Below, one piece after another: positions 1-8,097 of a stretch of DNA of 64,000 nt. Source of the DNA: Streptomyces nigrescens (GTDB taxonomy: Bacteria; Actinomycetota; Actinomycetes; Streptomycetales; Streptomycetaceae); contig AP026073.1 of NCBI GenBank assembly GCA_024349765.1, positions 2,170,001 to 2,234,000 of the forward strand, given 5' to 3'. Under the pieces are notes generated by a model. The model ran no database searches and had not been told where the DNA came from. It worked only from the letters and a program-made list of their open reading frames with translations. Position numbers and translations under genes: made by a program. The stretch's first letter is position 1, and every line of letters begins with the position of its first letter.

Positions 1-326
1 CGCCCAAGGGCCTGGAGCAGCAGGTGCTGATCAAGGGCAAGGGTCCCGAGGTGAAGGCCGGCGACGGCCTGATCGCGCAGTACACCGGTGTGAAGTGGGA
101 GGACGGCAAGAAGTTCGACTCCTCCTGGGACCACGGGGGTGCGACCGCGTTCCAGATCGGCACCGGGCAGGTCGTCCAGGGCTGGGACAAGGCGCTGGTC
201 GGCAAGCACGTCGGTGACCGGGTGGAGATCGTCATCCCGCCGAAGCTGGGCTACGGCGCGAGCCCGCAGCACGAGCTGGCCAAGAACACCCTGGTCTTCT
301 CGGTGGACATCGTCGGCACCGTCTGA
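1..326 (+). CDS. FKBP-type peptidyl-prolyl cis-trans isomerase, C-terminal part (5' end outside window)
   Basis: The reading frame is open from base 3 to the TGA at 324-326, so this is the 3' end of a longer gene. The visible part is one FKBP domain: it has the YTG strand, the KFDSSWD segment, the VVQGWDKAL core (the Val-x-x-Gly-Trp element of the active-site pocket) and a closing hydrophobic strand ending FSVDIVGTV. FKBPs isomerise X-Pro bonds during folding. In Streptomyces the gene at this position is usually a secreted or lipoprotein FKBP, but the N-terminus cannot be seen here. A second, complete FKBP follows 69 bp downstream on the same strand. Confidence 0.9.
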   Translation, partial: PKGLEQQVLIKGKGPEVKAGDGLIAQYTGVKWEDGKKFDSSWDHGGATAFQIGTGQVVQGWDKALVGKHVGDRVEIVIPPKLGYGASPQHELAKNTLVFSVDIVGTV

Positions 327-395
327 CCAGCGGCGACGTCAAGATCTGCCAGACTGGCCCGGTAATCGTAAAGATTCGCAAGTAGGAGCACATCA

Positions 396-770
396 GTGAG
401 CATCGACAAGCCCGAGATCGACTTTCCTGAGGGCCCGGCTCCCACCGAGCTCGAGATCGTGGACCTGACGGAGGGCGACGGGCCGGTCGCCAAGGCCGGG
501 GACACCGTCTCCGTCCACTACGTCGGCGTGTCCTTCAGCACCGGCGAGGAGTTCGACGCCAGCTGGAACCGCGGCAAGCCGCTGCAGTTCCAGCTCGGCG
601 CCGGCCAGGTCATCGCCGGCTGGGACCAGGGCGTCCAGGGCATGAAGGTCGGCGGCCGCCGCCGGCTGACCATCCCGCCGCACCTGGCGTACGGCGCGCA
701 CGGCGCCGGGGGCGGCCGGATCGCCCCCAACGAGACCCTGATCTTCGTCTGCGACCTGGTCTCGGTCTGA
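396..770 (+). CDS. FKBP-type peptidyl-prolyl cis-trans isomerase, single domain
   Basis: A 124-residue protein made of one FKBP domain with no signal peptide, so probably cytoplasmic. It shows the family landmarks: GDTVSVHYVG near residue 35, EFDASW near 52, VIAGWDQGVQGMKVGGRR near 72-89 (aromatic floor of the proline pocket) and IPPHLAYG near 93. It starts at a GTG preceded by a TAGGAG ribosome site 7 bp upstream. It lies directly behind another FKBP gene, which suggests an old tandem duplication with one exported and one cytoplasmic copy. A strong hairpin follows at 812-844. Confidence 0.95.
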   Translation: MSIDKPEIDFPEGPAPTELEIVDLTEGDGPVAKAGDTVSVHYVGVSFSTGEEFDASWNRGKPLQFQLGAGQVIAGWDQGVQGMKVGGRRRLTIPPHLAYGAHGAGGGRIAPNETLIFVCDLVSV

Positions 771-811
771 CACCGCCGCCGCTCCTGGACGGGACGGCCG
801 CCGACGCACCC

Positions 812-844
812 GAGGGCCCGCGCCACCTGATGGCGCGGGCCCTC
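812..844 (+). terminator. Hairpin terminator after FKBP gene
   Basis: Perfect 14-bp GC-rich stem (812-825 with 831-844) around a 5-nt loop, 41 bp after the FKBP stop codon. A short T-run follows at about 862. It separates the FKBP unit from pafB. Confidence 0.7.
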
Positions 845-924
845 GGCCATGGGCCCTCGGCTTTTACCTTGACCACCCCGAGCGGTACGGTCAACGATCG
901 GGAGTTCAACGAGAAAGGGCGTCG

Positions 925-1917
925 ATGGCGATTGCCAAGGCCGAGCGGCTGATGAATCTGGCGCTGTGCCTGCTGGGGACGCGACGCCCGCTGACCAAGC
1001 GCGAGCTCCGCTCGTCCATCGAGGCCTACCGCGAGGCCTTCGGGGCCGGTAACGGCACCCCGAGCGGCGACGAAGCCTTCAACCGGATGTTCGAGCGGGA
1101 CAAGGACGACCTGCGCGAGCTGGGCCTGGTCATCGAGACCGTCGAGGGCATCGACGGCGAGGTCGGCTACCTCGCCCGCCGCGACAGCAACCGGCTGCCT
1201 CCGATCACCCTGGACGCCGAGGAGGCCGCCGCCCTCGGGCTGGCCGCCAAGGTCTGGCAGCAGGCCCGGCTGGCCGGCGCCGCCAGCGGTGCGCTGCAGA
1301 AGCTGCGGGCGGCCGGGATGCCGCTGGCCGGGGACGGCGAGGACTACGACGCCGGGCAGCCGCACAGCGCGCTCGAACCCCGCATCCCCACCCACGAGGC
1401 CGCCTTCGAACCGCTGATGCTGGCCTGCCGCGACCGCCGCCCGGTCGTCTTCGACTACCGCAAGTCCAATGCCGCCCGCCCCGAGCAGCGCCAGGTCGAG
1501 CCGTGGATCCTGGAGTGCTGGCGCGGCCACTGGTACGTCGCCGGCTGGGACCGCGAGCGCAAGGCCGAGCGGGTCTTCCGGCTCTCCCGGATCACCGGCA
1601 AGGTCCGTTCCCGGCAAGGGAAGTTCACCGCGCCGGTGCCCGACCACGTCACCGTCCGCGAGACCGTCGAGAGCTGGGCCGGCGAGACCGCCACCGGCAC
1701 CGCCCGGATCAAGCTCCGCGCCGAGCACGGCTATCCGCTGCGGGCCCGCGCGCTGAGTGTCCGGGACCTGGGCGACGGCTGGGACGAGCTGGAGATCCCC
1801 AACGGCCACGGACTCGACGCCTGGCTGGTGGAGTTCGGGCCCGACGTGGTCGTACTGGAACCCGCGGAACTGCGCGCCGACGTCGTCGACCGGCTGCGCG
1901 CCGTGGCCAAGGGCTGA
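925..1917 (+). CDS. pafB: PafB, WYL-domain transcription regulator of the DNA-damage response
   Basis: 330 residues. The N-terminal third is a winged-helix domain (residues 1-75, LTKRELRSSIEAY). A WYL domain follows, with the partly degenerate WYL segment HWYVAGWD near residue 202, and then a C-terminal WCX region. PafB and PafC act together: in mycobacteria the heterodimer activates LexA-independent DNA-repair genes. The name comes from linkage to the Pup ligase gene pafA, which would lie upstream of this window. The ATG has an upstream GAGAAAGGG ribosome site. pafC follows after 21 bp, so the two are co-transcribed. Confidence 0.93.
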   Translation: MAIAKAERLMNLALCLLGTRRPLTKRELRSSIEAYREAFGAGNGTPSGDEAFNRMFERDKDDLRELGLVIETVEGIDGEVGYLARRDSNRLPPITLDAEEAAALGLAAKVWQQARLAGAASGALQKLRAAGMPLAGDGEDYDAGQPHSALEPRIPTHEAAFEPLMLACRDRRPVVFDYRKSNAARPEQRQVEPWILECWRGHWYVAGWDRERKAERVFRLSRITGKVRSRQGKFTAPVPDHVTVRETVESWAGETATGTARIKLRAEHGYPLRARALSVRDLGDGWDELEIPNGHGLDAWLVEFGPDVVVLEPAELRADVVDRLRAVAKG

Positions 1918-1938
1918 GAGGGACGGGGAGCTTCACTC

Positions 1939-2889
1939 ATGGCCACGAACGCGATCGACCAGACCCGCCGGATGCTGTCGCTGGTGACGTATCTGCGCGA
2001 GCGCCCCGGCGCCCGCGTCGGCGACGTCGCGCGCGCCTTCGGCATCACCGAGGACGAGCTGATCGCCGACCTCGACGTGCTGCCCATGTGCGGCACGAGC
2101 TTCCGCGGCGGCGACCTGCTGGACATCGACACCGACGGCGACCGGATCTGGTGGCACAACCCCGACGACGTCGCCGAACCGCTGCGGCTGGCCGCCGACG
2201 AGGCCACCGCCCTGCTGGTCGCGGCCCGCGCGGTCGCCACCCTCCCGGGGCTGCGGGAGGGCGACCGGCAGGCGCTGCTGCGGGCCACCGCCAAGCTGGA
2301 GGCGGCGGCCGGTGAGGCGGCCGGCGCCAGCTCCCGGCTCTCGGTGACCTTCGAGTCCGAGGGCGGGGTGTTCGCCGACGTCGACCGGGCGATCGCCGAA
2401 CGGCGCCGGCTGTGGCTGCGCTACTACTCCCCGGCCCGCGACGAGCTGACCGAGCGCGAGGTGGACCCGATCCGGCTGTTCGCCGTCGGCCACACCTACA
2501 TGGAGGCCTGGTGCCGGCTCTCGGAGGCCCGGCGCACCTTCCGGCTCGACCGGGTCGCCGAGATCAAGCTGCTGGACGCGCCCGCCGACCCGCCCCCGGT
2601 CGAGCTGCGCGATCTGTCCGAGGGCCTGGTGCAGCCGGCCGCCGAGGACCCCGAGGTGTCCATCGAGGTCGGGCCGGGCGGCCGCTGGGTCGCCGAGTAC
2701 TACCCGCACGACAGCGCCGAGGAGCTGCCCGACGGCGGGCTGCGCATCACCCTGCGCACCCCCGACCCGGCCTCGCTGCGGCGGCTGGCGCTGCGGCTGG
2801 GCCGGGACGGCCGGATCGTGGCGCCGCAGGCGCTGGCGGACAGTGCCCGGCGCGCCGCCGAGCAGGCGCTCGCGGCGTACGGCGAGTGA
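1939..2889 (+). CDS. pafC: PafC, WYL-domain partner of PafB
   Basis: 316 residues with an N-terminal helix-turn-helix (RVGDVARAFGITEDELIADL, residues about 31-50) and a WYL domain. The signature tripeptide is replaced by HTYMEAWC near residue 185, followed by the FRLDRVAEI strand typical of the fold. It is the second subunit of the PafBC damage-response activator. It directly follows pafB and is probably translated from the same mRNA. A promoter matching the PafBC-dependent pattern lies 2.3 kb downstream in front of the helicase gene. Confidence 0.92.
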   Translation: MATNAIDQTRRMLSLVTYLRERPGARVGDVARAFGITEDELIADLDVLPMCGTSFRGGDLLDIDTDGDRIWWHNPDDVAEPLRLAADEATALLVAARAVATLPGLREGDRQALLRATAKLEAAAGEAAGASSRLSVTFESEGGVFADVDRAIAERRRLWLRYYSPARDELTEREVDPIRLFAVGHTYMEAWCRLSEARRTFRLDRVAEIKLLDAPADPPPVELRDLSEGLVQPAAEDPEVSIEVGPGGRWVAEYYPHDSAEELPDGGLRITLRTPDPASLRRLALRLGRDGRIVAPQALADSARRAAEQALAAYGE

Positions 2890-2959
2890 GCGGCGGCCCG
2901 GCCACCGCGCGCGACGACCGAGGGAGCGGGCCGTGGCCAGTAGGAGGAGGCAGCGAGGG

Positions 2960-3232
2960 ATGACGACCACCATGGCGACCGGGACGGCGACCGCCGGCCC
3001 GGCGGACGTGACCGCTCCGGTGCTGTTCAAGGCGGCCTGCCCGGACTGCCGGGGCCGCTTCGAGCTGGCCTCGGACGCGTTCCGGCTGGCCATCGGCGGC
3101 AGCCGCCGCACCACCTTCTACTCCTTCACCTGCCCGGACTGCCGGCGCGCGGTGCGCCGGCCGGCCGGCGAGCGGATCGTCGAGCTGCTGACCGGCGGCG
3201 GGGTGCGCACGCTGCGGCTGCACTCGGGCTGA
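2960..3232 (+). CDS. Small protein with paired CPDC motifs (zinc-ribbon-like)
   Basis: 90 residues starting at an ATG with a weak upstream AGGGA site; longer upstream starts are possible but poorly supported. Two CPDC motifs near residues 28-31 and 57-60 flank a short beta-rich segment, an arrangement expected for a zinc ribbon. No enzyme domain is visible. It lies 70 bp after pafC on the same strand. I recall small conserved genes between paf and tat genes in streptomycetes, so this is likely real, but its function is unknown. Metal binding is inferred from the cysteines only. Confidence 0.75.
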   Translation: MTTTMATGTATAGPADVTAPVLFKAACPDCRGRFELASDAFRLAIGGSRRTTFYSFTCPDCRRAVRRPAGERIVELLTGGGVRTLRLHSG

Positions 3233-3248
3233 CCGATAGGCTCGCCCC

Positions 3249-3464
3249 ATGCTCTGGCCCATGATCGCCATCGCCCTCGGCTTCCTCGGGATCGCCGTAC
3301 TGGGCGTGCTCGCCGTCCGTGTCTTCATCGAGGTGCGCCGGCTGGCCCGCCAGGTCGGCACGGCGTCGGAGCGGATCCAGCGGGCCGCCCAGGACCTGGA
3401 ACGGGCGGCGGTGCCGCTGGCCTCCCGGATGTACGAGACCGGCCGGGACCGGGTCCGGGACTGA
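3249..3464 (+). CDS. Small single-pass membrane protein with coiled-coil tail
   Basis: 71 residues. The first 26 are one hydrophobic segment (MIAIALGFLGIAVLGVLAV). The rest is a charged amphipathic helix rich in Arg, Glu and Ala. The layout resembles short DUF948-like membrane proteins, but I cannot assign a family firmly. A TAGGCT hexamer ends 6 bp before the ATG and there is no ribosome site, so the mRNA is probably leaderless. It sits 247 bp upstream of tatA on the same strand, but a role in Tat export is only a guess. Confidence 0.7.
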   Translation: MLWPMIAIALGFLGIAVLGVLAVRVFIEVRRLARQVGTASERIQRAAQDLERAAVPLASRMYETGRDRVRD

Positions 3465-3607
3465 CACCGGGGCCGCGGGCCCGGCGCCCGGACGTCGCCC
3501 GGGACGCCGGCGCCCTGCTGCACGGCAGGGCGGAGAGGTAGGCTTCCCTCCGCGGTTCGAAGAGCGCGGCGGTCGTGGCAATCCGGAGGTTGCACGGGGA
3601 TTGCCGG

Positions 3608-3625
3608 ACGTTCACCACCGAACGT
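3608..3625. promoter_or_regulatory. Inverted repeat ACGTTC-N6-GAACGT in the tatA promoter region
   Basis: Perfect 6-6-6 inverted repeat about 87 bp upstream of tatA, immediately followed by TACGAT (3626-3631), which fits a -10 hexamer. TTGCCG at 3601-3606 could be a -35 at a wide 19-bp spacing. The position suits an operator, but no regulator is known to me. Confidence 0.4.
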
Positions 3626-3711
3626 TACGATCGATCGAGCACCAGGACGCCAGTCCGACCCCATCGGCAGGCACCACAGCAGACGCCGCCCCGGCGAGAA
3701 GGTAGTCGCAC

Positions 3712-4008
3712 ATGCTCAGCAACCTGAGGGCCCCCGAGATCATCCTGATCCTCGTCGTTATCGTGCTGCTGTTCGGCGCGAAGAAGCTCCCGGACATGGC
3801 GCGTTCGCTCGGCAAGTCCGCGCGGATCCTCAAGAGCGAGGCCAAGGCGATGAAGAAGGACGGCGAGGCGGACGGTGCCGCGGCCACCTCGTCCGAGGCG
3901 TCCACCGACGCCGCCCAGCAGGCGCCCCGTACGATCCAGGCCGCCCCGGGCGATGTGAGCAGCTCGCGCCCGGTCGCCGAGCCGAACCACACGACCAAGC
4001 AGGGCTGA
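3712..4008 (+). CDS. tatA: TatA, twin-arginine translocase pore subunit
   Basis: 98 residues: a short N-terminal segment, one transmembrane helix (IILILVVIVLLFG, about residues 10-22), the conserved FGAKKLPDMARSLG hinge and start of the amphipathic helix, then an acidic Ala/Ser-rich tail. TatA oligomers form the passage for folded proteins across the plasma membrane. tatC lies 78 bp downstream on the same strand. At least one product in this window, the GH10-like protein at 51262, carries a plausible Tat signal. Confidence 0.95.
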   Translation: MLSNLRAPEIILILVVIVLLFGAKKLPDMARSLGKSARILKSEAKAMKKDGEADGAAATSSEASTDAAQQAPRTIQAAPGDVSSSRPVAEPNHTTKQG

Positions 4009-4086
4009 CCCGCACCGCCCCCCGACGGACGATCCAGTCGTACCGAACCGGTCGGCAACGGCTGATGCACGAGACGAGGAAGTGGG

Positions 4087-5049
4087 TTGCTCAAGTCTGC
4101 CCGCAAGCAGGAGAAGGACCCCGAGGGACGGATGCCCCTCGCGGCGCATCTGCGTGAGCTGCGCAACCGGCTGCTGAAGTCGGTGCTGGCGATCGGTGTG
4201 GTCACCGTCGTCGCGATGTGGCAGTACGACGCCATCGCCCACTTCATCACGGGGCCGGTCATCGACGCGGTCGGCTGCGGGCGCGGCAGCGTGACCGCTC
4301 CGCGGACGCATCCGTGTGCCGAGGTCACCGCCAACGGTCTGCTGGCGCCGTTCACCATCCTGCTCAAGCTGTCCCTCACGGTGGGCGTCGTCGGTGCCAG
4401 CCCGATCTGGCTCTACCAGCTCTGGGCCTTCCTCGCACCGGGCCTGCACCGGCACGAGAAGAAGTACGCGCTGAGCTTCGTCGGCGCCGGCGTACCGCTC
4501 TTCCTGGCCGGTGCCTACCTCGCCTACGCGGTGCTGCCGACCACGGCGGGCGCCCTGGTCGGGCTGACGCCGGACGACTGGGCCAACCTCTTCCCGGCCG
4601 ACGAGTTCTTCGACATCGTCACGCGCATGATCGTGGTCTTCGGCCTCGCCTTCGAACTTCCGCTGCTGCTGGTGCTGCTCAACTTCGGCGGGGTGGTCAC
4701 CGGGCGACGGATCATGAGCTGGTGGCGGTTCATGGTCCTCGGCATCACGATCTTCGCGGCCATCGCCACCCCGACCGGTGACCCGCTGACCATGAGCCTG
4801 CTGGCCGCCCCGATCGTGGTGCTGTACTTCGGCGCCGCCGGCATCTGCCTCTTCAACGACCGCCGCCGCCGGCTGGGCAACCCGGACGCGGGGCTGAGCG
4901 ACGACGAGGCGTCCCGGCTGGATCTGACGCCGTCGGACGTCGGGGAGATCGAGTCGGTGTCCTCGGGGCGGATGCTGCCGGAGCAGGCGAGCGGCGAACC
5001 GGACGACGGCGCAGGGCCACGACGCGGTGGTTTCGACGACGTGACGTGA
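4087..5049 (+). CDS. tatC: TatC, twin-arginine translocase receptor subunit
   Basis: 320 residues. The start is a TTG with GAGGAAG 4 bp upstream; the conserved MPLAAHLRELRNRL segment then falls near residue 17, as expected. Six membrane helices are visible, with the conserved FELP motif near residue 193. A hydrophilic tail of roughly 60 residues, rich in Asp, Ser and Gly, extends past the last helix. TatC recognises the twin-arginine signal peptide. A stem-loop terminator begins 25 bp after the stop. Confidence 0.95.
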   Translation: MLKSARKQEKDPEGRMPLAAHLRELRNRLLKSVLAIGVVTVVAMWQYDAIAHFITGPVIDAVGCGRGSVTAPRTHPCAEVTANGLLAPFTILLKLSLTVGVVGASPIWLYQLWAFLAPGLHRHEKKYALSFVGAGVPLFLAGAYLAYAVLPTTAGALVGLTPDDWANLFPADEFFDIVTRMIVVFGLAFELPLLLVLLNFGGVVTGRRIMSWWRFMVLGITIFAAIATPTGDPLTMSLLAAPIVVLYFGAAGICLFNDRRRRLGNPDAGLSDDEASRLDLTPSDVGEIESVSSGRMLPEQASGEPDDGAGPRRGGFDDVT

Positions 5050-5073
5050 GGTGACGACCCCTCACATGCCGTG

Positions 5074-5105
5074 ACGGCCCCGGGCTCGGTTCGAGCCGGG
5101 GCCGT
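5074..5105 (+). terminator. Terminator after tatC
   Basis: Stem of 14 bp with one bulged G (ACGGCCCCGG...CCGGGGCCGT) and a 3-4 nt loop, followed by TT and a C. It ends the paf-tat transcription unit before the helicase promoter. Confidence 0.75.
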
Positions 5106-5172
5106 TTCGCATGCCGGGAACGTTCCTCGCCGGGTCCCCGCTCGGTAAAGGCCGCACATAAAGATCGGGTCG

Positions 5173-5195
5173 TTGTCAGAGGTGGCCGGTAGGCT
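5173..5195 (+). promoter_or_regulatory. PafBC-type (RecA-NDp) DNA-damage promoter of the helicase gene
   Basis: TTGTCAGAG, 8 bp, then TAGGCT. The actinobacterial LexA-independent damage promoter is TTGTCRGTG-N8-TANNNT, so there is one mismatch (GAG for GTG), an exact spacer and an exact -10. The -10 ends 10 bp before the ATG at 5206, predicting a transcript with almost no 5' leader. Confidence 0.65.
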
Positions 5196-5205
5196 CGTAA
5201 GCACG

Positions 5206-8022
5206 ATGACCGAGGACATGTCCCCTGCTGAGCGCTATGCCGCCGCCAAGCTCCGGGCGGCCGAGCAGGCCACCGCACTCACCGGTTTCCGGGAGCTGTA
5301 CGACTTCGAGCTGGACCCGTTCCAGGTCGACGCCTGCCAGGCCCTGGAGGCCGGTCAGGGCGTGCTGGTCGCCGCCCCCACCGGATCCGGCAAGACGATC
5401 GTCGGCGAATTCGCCGTCCACCTGGCCCTGGAGCAGGGCCGCAAATGCTTCTACACCACGCCGATCAAGGCACTGTCCAACCAGAAGTACCAGGACCTGG
5501 TCAAGCGGTACGGCGCGGCGAAGGTCGGCCTGCTGACCGGCGACAACAGCGTCAACTCCGAGGCGCCGGTGATCGTGATGACCACCGAGGTCCTGCGGAA
5601 CATGCTCTACGCCGGCTCCCAGTCGCTGATCGGCCTGGCGTACGTCGTCATGGACGAGGTGCACTACCTCTCCGACCGCTTCCGCGGCGCCGTCTGGGAA
5701 GAGGTGATCATCCACCTCCCCGAATCGGTGACCCTGGTCTCGCTGTCCGCGACGGTCTCCAACGCCGAGGAGTTCGGTGACTGGCTCGACACGGTGCGTG
5801 GTGACACCGCCGTGATCGTCTCCGAGCACCGCCCCGTCCCGCTGTGGCAGCACGTCCTCGCCGGCCGCCGGATATACGACCTCTTCGAGGAGCGGGACGG
5901 CGGCAACGGCGGCCGCCGGGAGGTCAATCCCGACCTCGAACGACTCGCACGGATGGAGAACAGCCGGCCGACCTTCGGCCGGGACAAGCGCCGGGGCCGC
6001 ACGATGCGGGAGGCGGACCGCGAGCGCGAGCGGCGGCAGCGGGCGCGGATCTGGACGCCGAGCCGGCCCGAGGTCATCGACCGCCTCGACAACGAGGGCC
6101 TGCTGCCCGCGATCACGTTCATCTTCAGCCGGGCCGGCTGCGAGGCCGCCGTCCAGCAGTGCCTGTATTCGGGGCTGCGGCTCAACGACGCGGAGGGCCG
6201 CGAACAGGTCCGCCGCATAGTGGAGGCCCGGACAGCCGGGATCCCGGACGACGACCTCCATGTGCTGGGCTATTACGAATGGCTGGAGGGCCTGGAGCGG
6301 GGCATCGCGGCGCACCACGCCGGCATGCTGCCGACCTTCAAGGAAGTCGTCGAGGAACTCTTCGTCAAGGGCCTGGTGAAGGCCGTCTTCGCCACCGAGA
6401 CCCTGGCGCTGGGCATCAACATGCCGGCCCGTTCGGTGGTGTTGGAAAAGCTCGTGAAGTGGAACGGCGAGCAGCACGCCGACATCACCCCCGGCGAGTA
6501 CACCCAGTTGACCGGCCGGGCCGGGCGCCGCGGCATCGACATCGAGGGCCATGCGGTGGTGCTGTGGCAGCGCGGGATGAACCCGGCCGCGCTGGCCGGG
6601 CTCGCCGGCACCCGGACGTACCCGCTGCGGTCGTCGTTCAAGCCGTCGTACAACATGGCGGTCAACCTCGTCTCGCAGTTCGGCCGGCACCGTTCGCGCG
6701 AGCTGCTGGAGATGTCGTTCGCGCAGTTCCAGGCCGACAAGTCGGTGGTCGGCATCTCCCGGCAGGTGCAGCGCAACGAGGAGGGCCTGGACGGCTACCG
6801 CGCCTCGATGACCTGCCACCTCGGCGACTTCGAGGAGTACTCCCGGCTGCGGCGGGAGTTGAAGGACCGTGAGACCGAGCTGGCCAAGCAGGGCGCCGCG
6901 CAGCGCCGGGTGGCGGCCGCGGCGGCCCTGGAGAAGCTGAAGCCGGGCGATGTGATCCATGTGCCGACCGGCAAGTACGCCGGCCTGGCGCTGGTCCTCG
7001 ACCCCGGTATGCCGTCGGGCCGGACCAACGGCCACCGTGGCTTCGACTCGCAGGACGGCCCGCGACCGCTGGTGCTGACCGCCGAGCGGCAGGTCAAGCG
7101 GCTCGGCTCGATCGACTTCCCGGTGCCGGTGACGGCGCTGGACCGGATGCGGATCCCCAAGTCGTTCAACGCCCGCAGCCCGCAGTCCCGCCGCGATCTG
7201 GCGTCCGCGCTGCGCACGAAGGCCGGGCACATCGTGCCGTCGCGCCACCGCAAGCCCCGGTCCGCGGCGATCGACGACGGCGAGATCTCCCGGCTGCGCA
7301 CCGCGATCCGTGCGCACCCCTGCCACGGCTGTGACGAGCGCGAGGACCACGCGCGCTGGGCGGAGCGCTACCACCGCCTCCAGCGGGACACCCGCCAGCT
7401 GGAGCGCCGCATCGAGGGCCGGACGAACACCATCGCCCGCACCTTCGACCGGATCTGTGCGCTGCTGACCGAGCTGGGCTACCTCGAAGGCGACGAGGTC
7501 ACCGACGAGGGCCGCCGGCTCGCCCGGCTCTACGGCGAGCTGGACCTGCTGGCCAGCGAGTGCCTGCGGGACGGCGTTTGGGAGGACCTCGGCCCGGCCG
7601 AACTCGCCGCCTGCGCCTCCGCGTTGGTGTACGAGGCCCGGCAGGCGGACGACGCGGTGGCCCCCAAGCTGCCGGCCGGCAAGGCGCGGGACGCGCTGGG
7701 CGAGATGGTCCGCATCTGGGGCCGGCTGGACGCCCTGGAGGAGGACCACCGGATCAACCAGGCCGAGGGCGTCGGCCAGCGCGAACCGGACCTCGGCTTC
7801 GCCTGGGCCGCCTATCGCTGGGCGGCCGGTTTCGGCCTGGACGAGGTGCTCCGGGAGGCGGAGATGCCCGCCGGTGACTTCGTCCGCTGGTGCAAGCAAC
7901 TGGTCGACATCCTCGGCCAGATCGCGGCCGCCGCCCCGGCCGGCAGCTCGGTGGCGAAGAACGCCCGCCGGGCCATGGACGGTGTGCTGCGCGGCGTGGT
8001 CGCGTACTCCTCGGTCGGCTGA
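5206..8022 (+). CDS. Ski2/Mtr4-like superfamily 2 RNA helicase (HelY family)
   Basis: 938 residues. The ATG at 5206 is preferred over an upstream TTG because that TTG lies inside the promoter -35 element. Walker A is APTGSGKT near residue 60, the Walker B/DEVH box is VVMDEVHYLS near 150, motif III is LSATV near 180, and the second RecA lobe ends in TGRAGRRGID near 445. The C-terminus carries a DSHCT-type helical domain (GRLDALEEDHRI, FVRWCKQLVDILGQI). A linker rich in Arg and Glu interrupts the core near residues 245-290. Family members unwind structured RNA for turnover. The promoter suggests DNA-damage induction. Confidence 0.93.
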   Translation: MTEDMSPAERYAAAKLRAAEQATALTGFRELYDFELDPFQVDACQALEAGQGVLVAAPTGSGKTIVGEFAVHLALEQGRKCFYTTPIKALSNQKYQDLVKRYGAAKVGLLTGDNSVNSEAPVIVMTTEVLRNMLYAGSQSLIGLAYVVMDEVHYLSDRFRGAVWEEVIIHLPESVTLVSLSATVSNAEEFGDWLDTVRGDTAVIVSEHRPVPLWQHVLAGRRIYDLFEERDGGNGGRREVNPDLERLARMENSRPTFGRDKRRGRTMREADRERERRQRARIWTPSRPEVIDRLDNEGLLPAITFIFSRAGCEAAVQQCLYSGLRLNDAEGREQVRRIVEARTAGIPDDDLHVLGYYEWLEGLERGIAAHHAGMLPTFKEVVEELFVKGLVKAVFATETLALGINMPARSVVLEKLVKWNGEQHADITPGEYTQLTGRAGRRGIDIEGHAVVLWQRGMNPAALAGLAGTRTYPLRSSFKPSYNMAVNLVSQFGRHRSRELLEMSFAQFQADKSVVGISRQVQRNEEGLDGYRASMTCHLGDFEEYSRLRRELKDRETELAKQGAAQRRVAAAAALEKLKPGDVIHVPTGKYAGLALVLDPGMPSGRTNGHRGFDSQDGPRPLVLTAERQVKRLGSIDFPVPVTALDRMRIPKSFNARSPQSRRDLASALRTKAGHIVPSRHRKPRSAAIDDGEISRLRTAIRAHPCHGCDEREDHARWAERYHRLQRDTRQLERRIEGRTNTIARTFDRICALLTELGYLEGDEVTDEGRRLARLYGELDLLASECLRDGVWEDLGPAELAACASALVYEARQADDAVAPKLPAGKARDALGEMVRIWGRLDALEEDHRINQAEGVGQREPDLGFAWAAYRWAAGFGLDEVLREAEMPAGDFVRWCKQLVDILGQIAAAAPAGSSVAKNARRAMDGVLRGVVAYSSVG

Positions 8023-8033
8023 CGGGCCGTACG

Positions 8034-8078
8034 GACGACGGCGCCGCGCCCCCGCAGAGGGGGTGCGGCGCCGTCGTC
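8034..8078. terminator. Bidirectional terminator between helicase and monooxygenase genes
   Basis: 20-bp stem (8034-8053 with 8059-8078, one G-T pair) with a 5-nt loop, in the 75-bp gap between two convergent genes. Confidence 0.8.
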
Positions 8079-8097
8079 GTGGGCCGGTCCGCCGGGG

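Noticed and set aside
5176-7899. 907-codon minus-strand open frame opposite the helicase
   Set aside because: Exact antisense of a strong helicase gene, no ribosome site and no motif.
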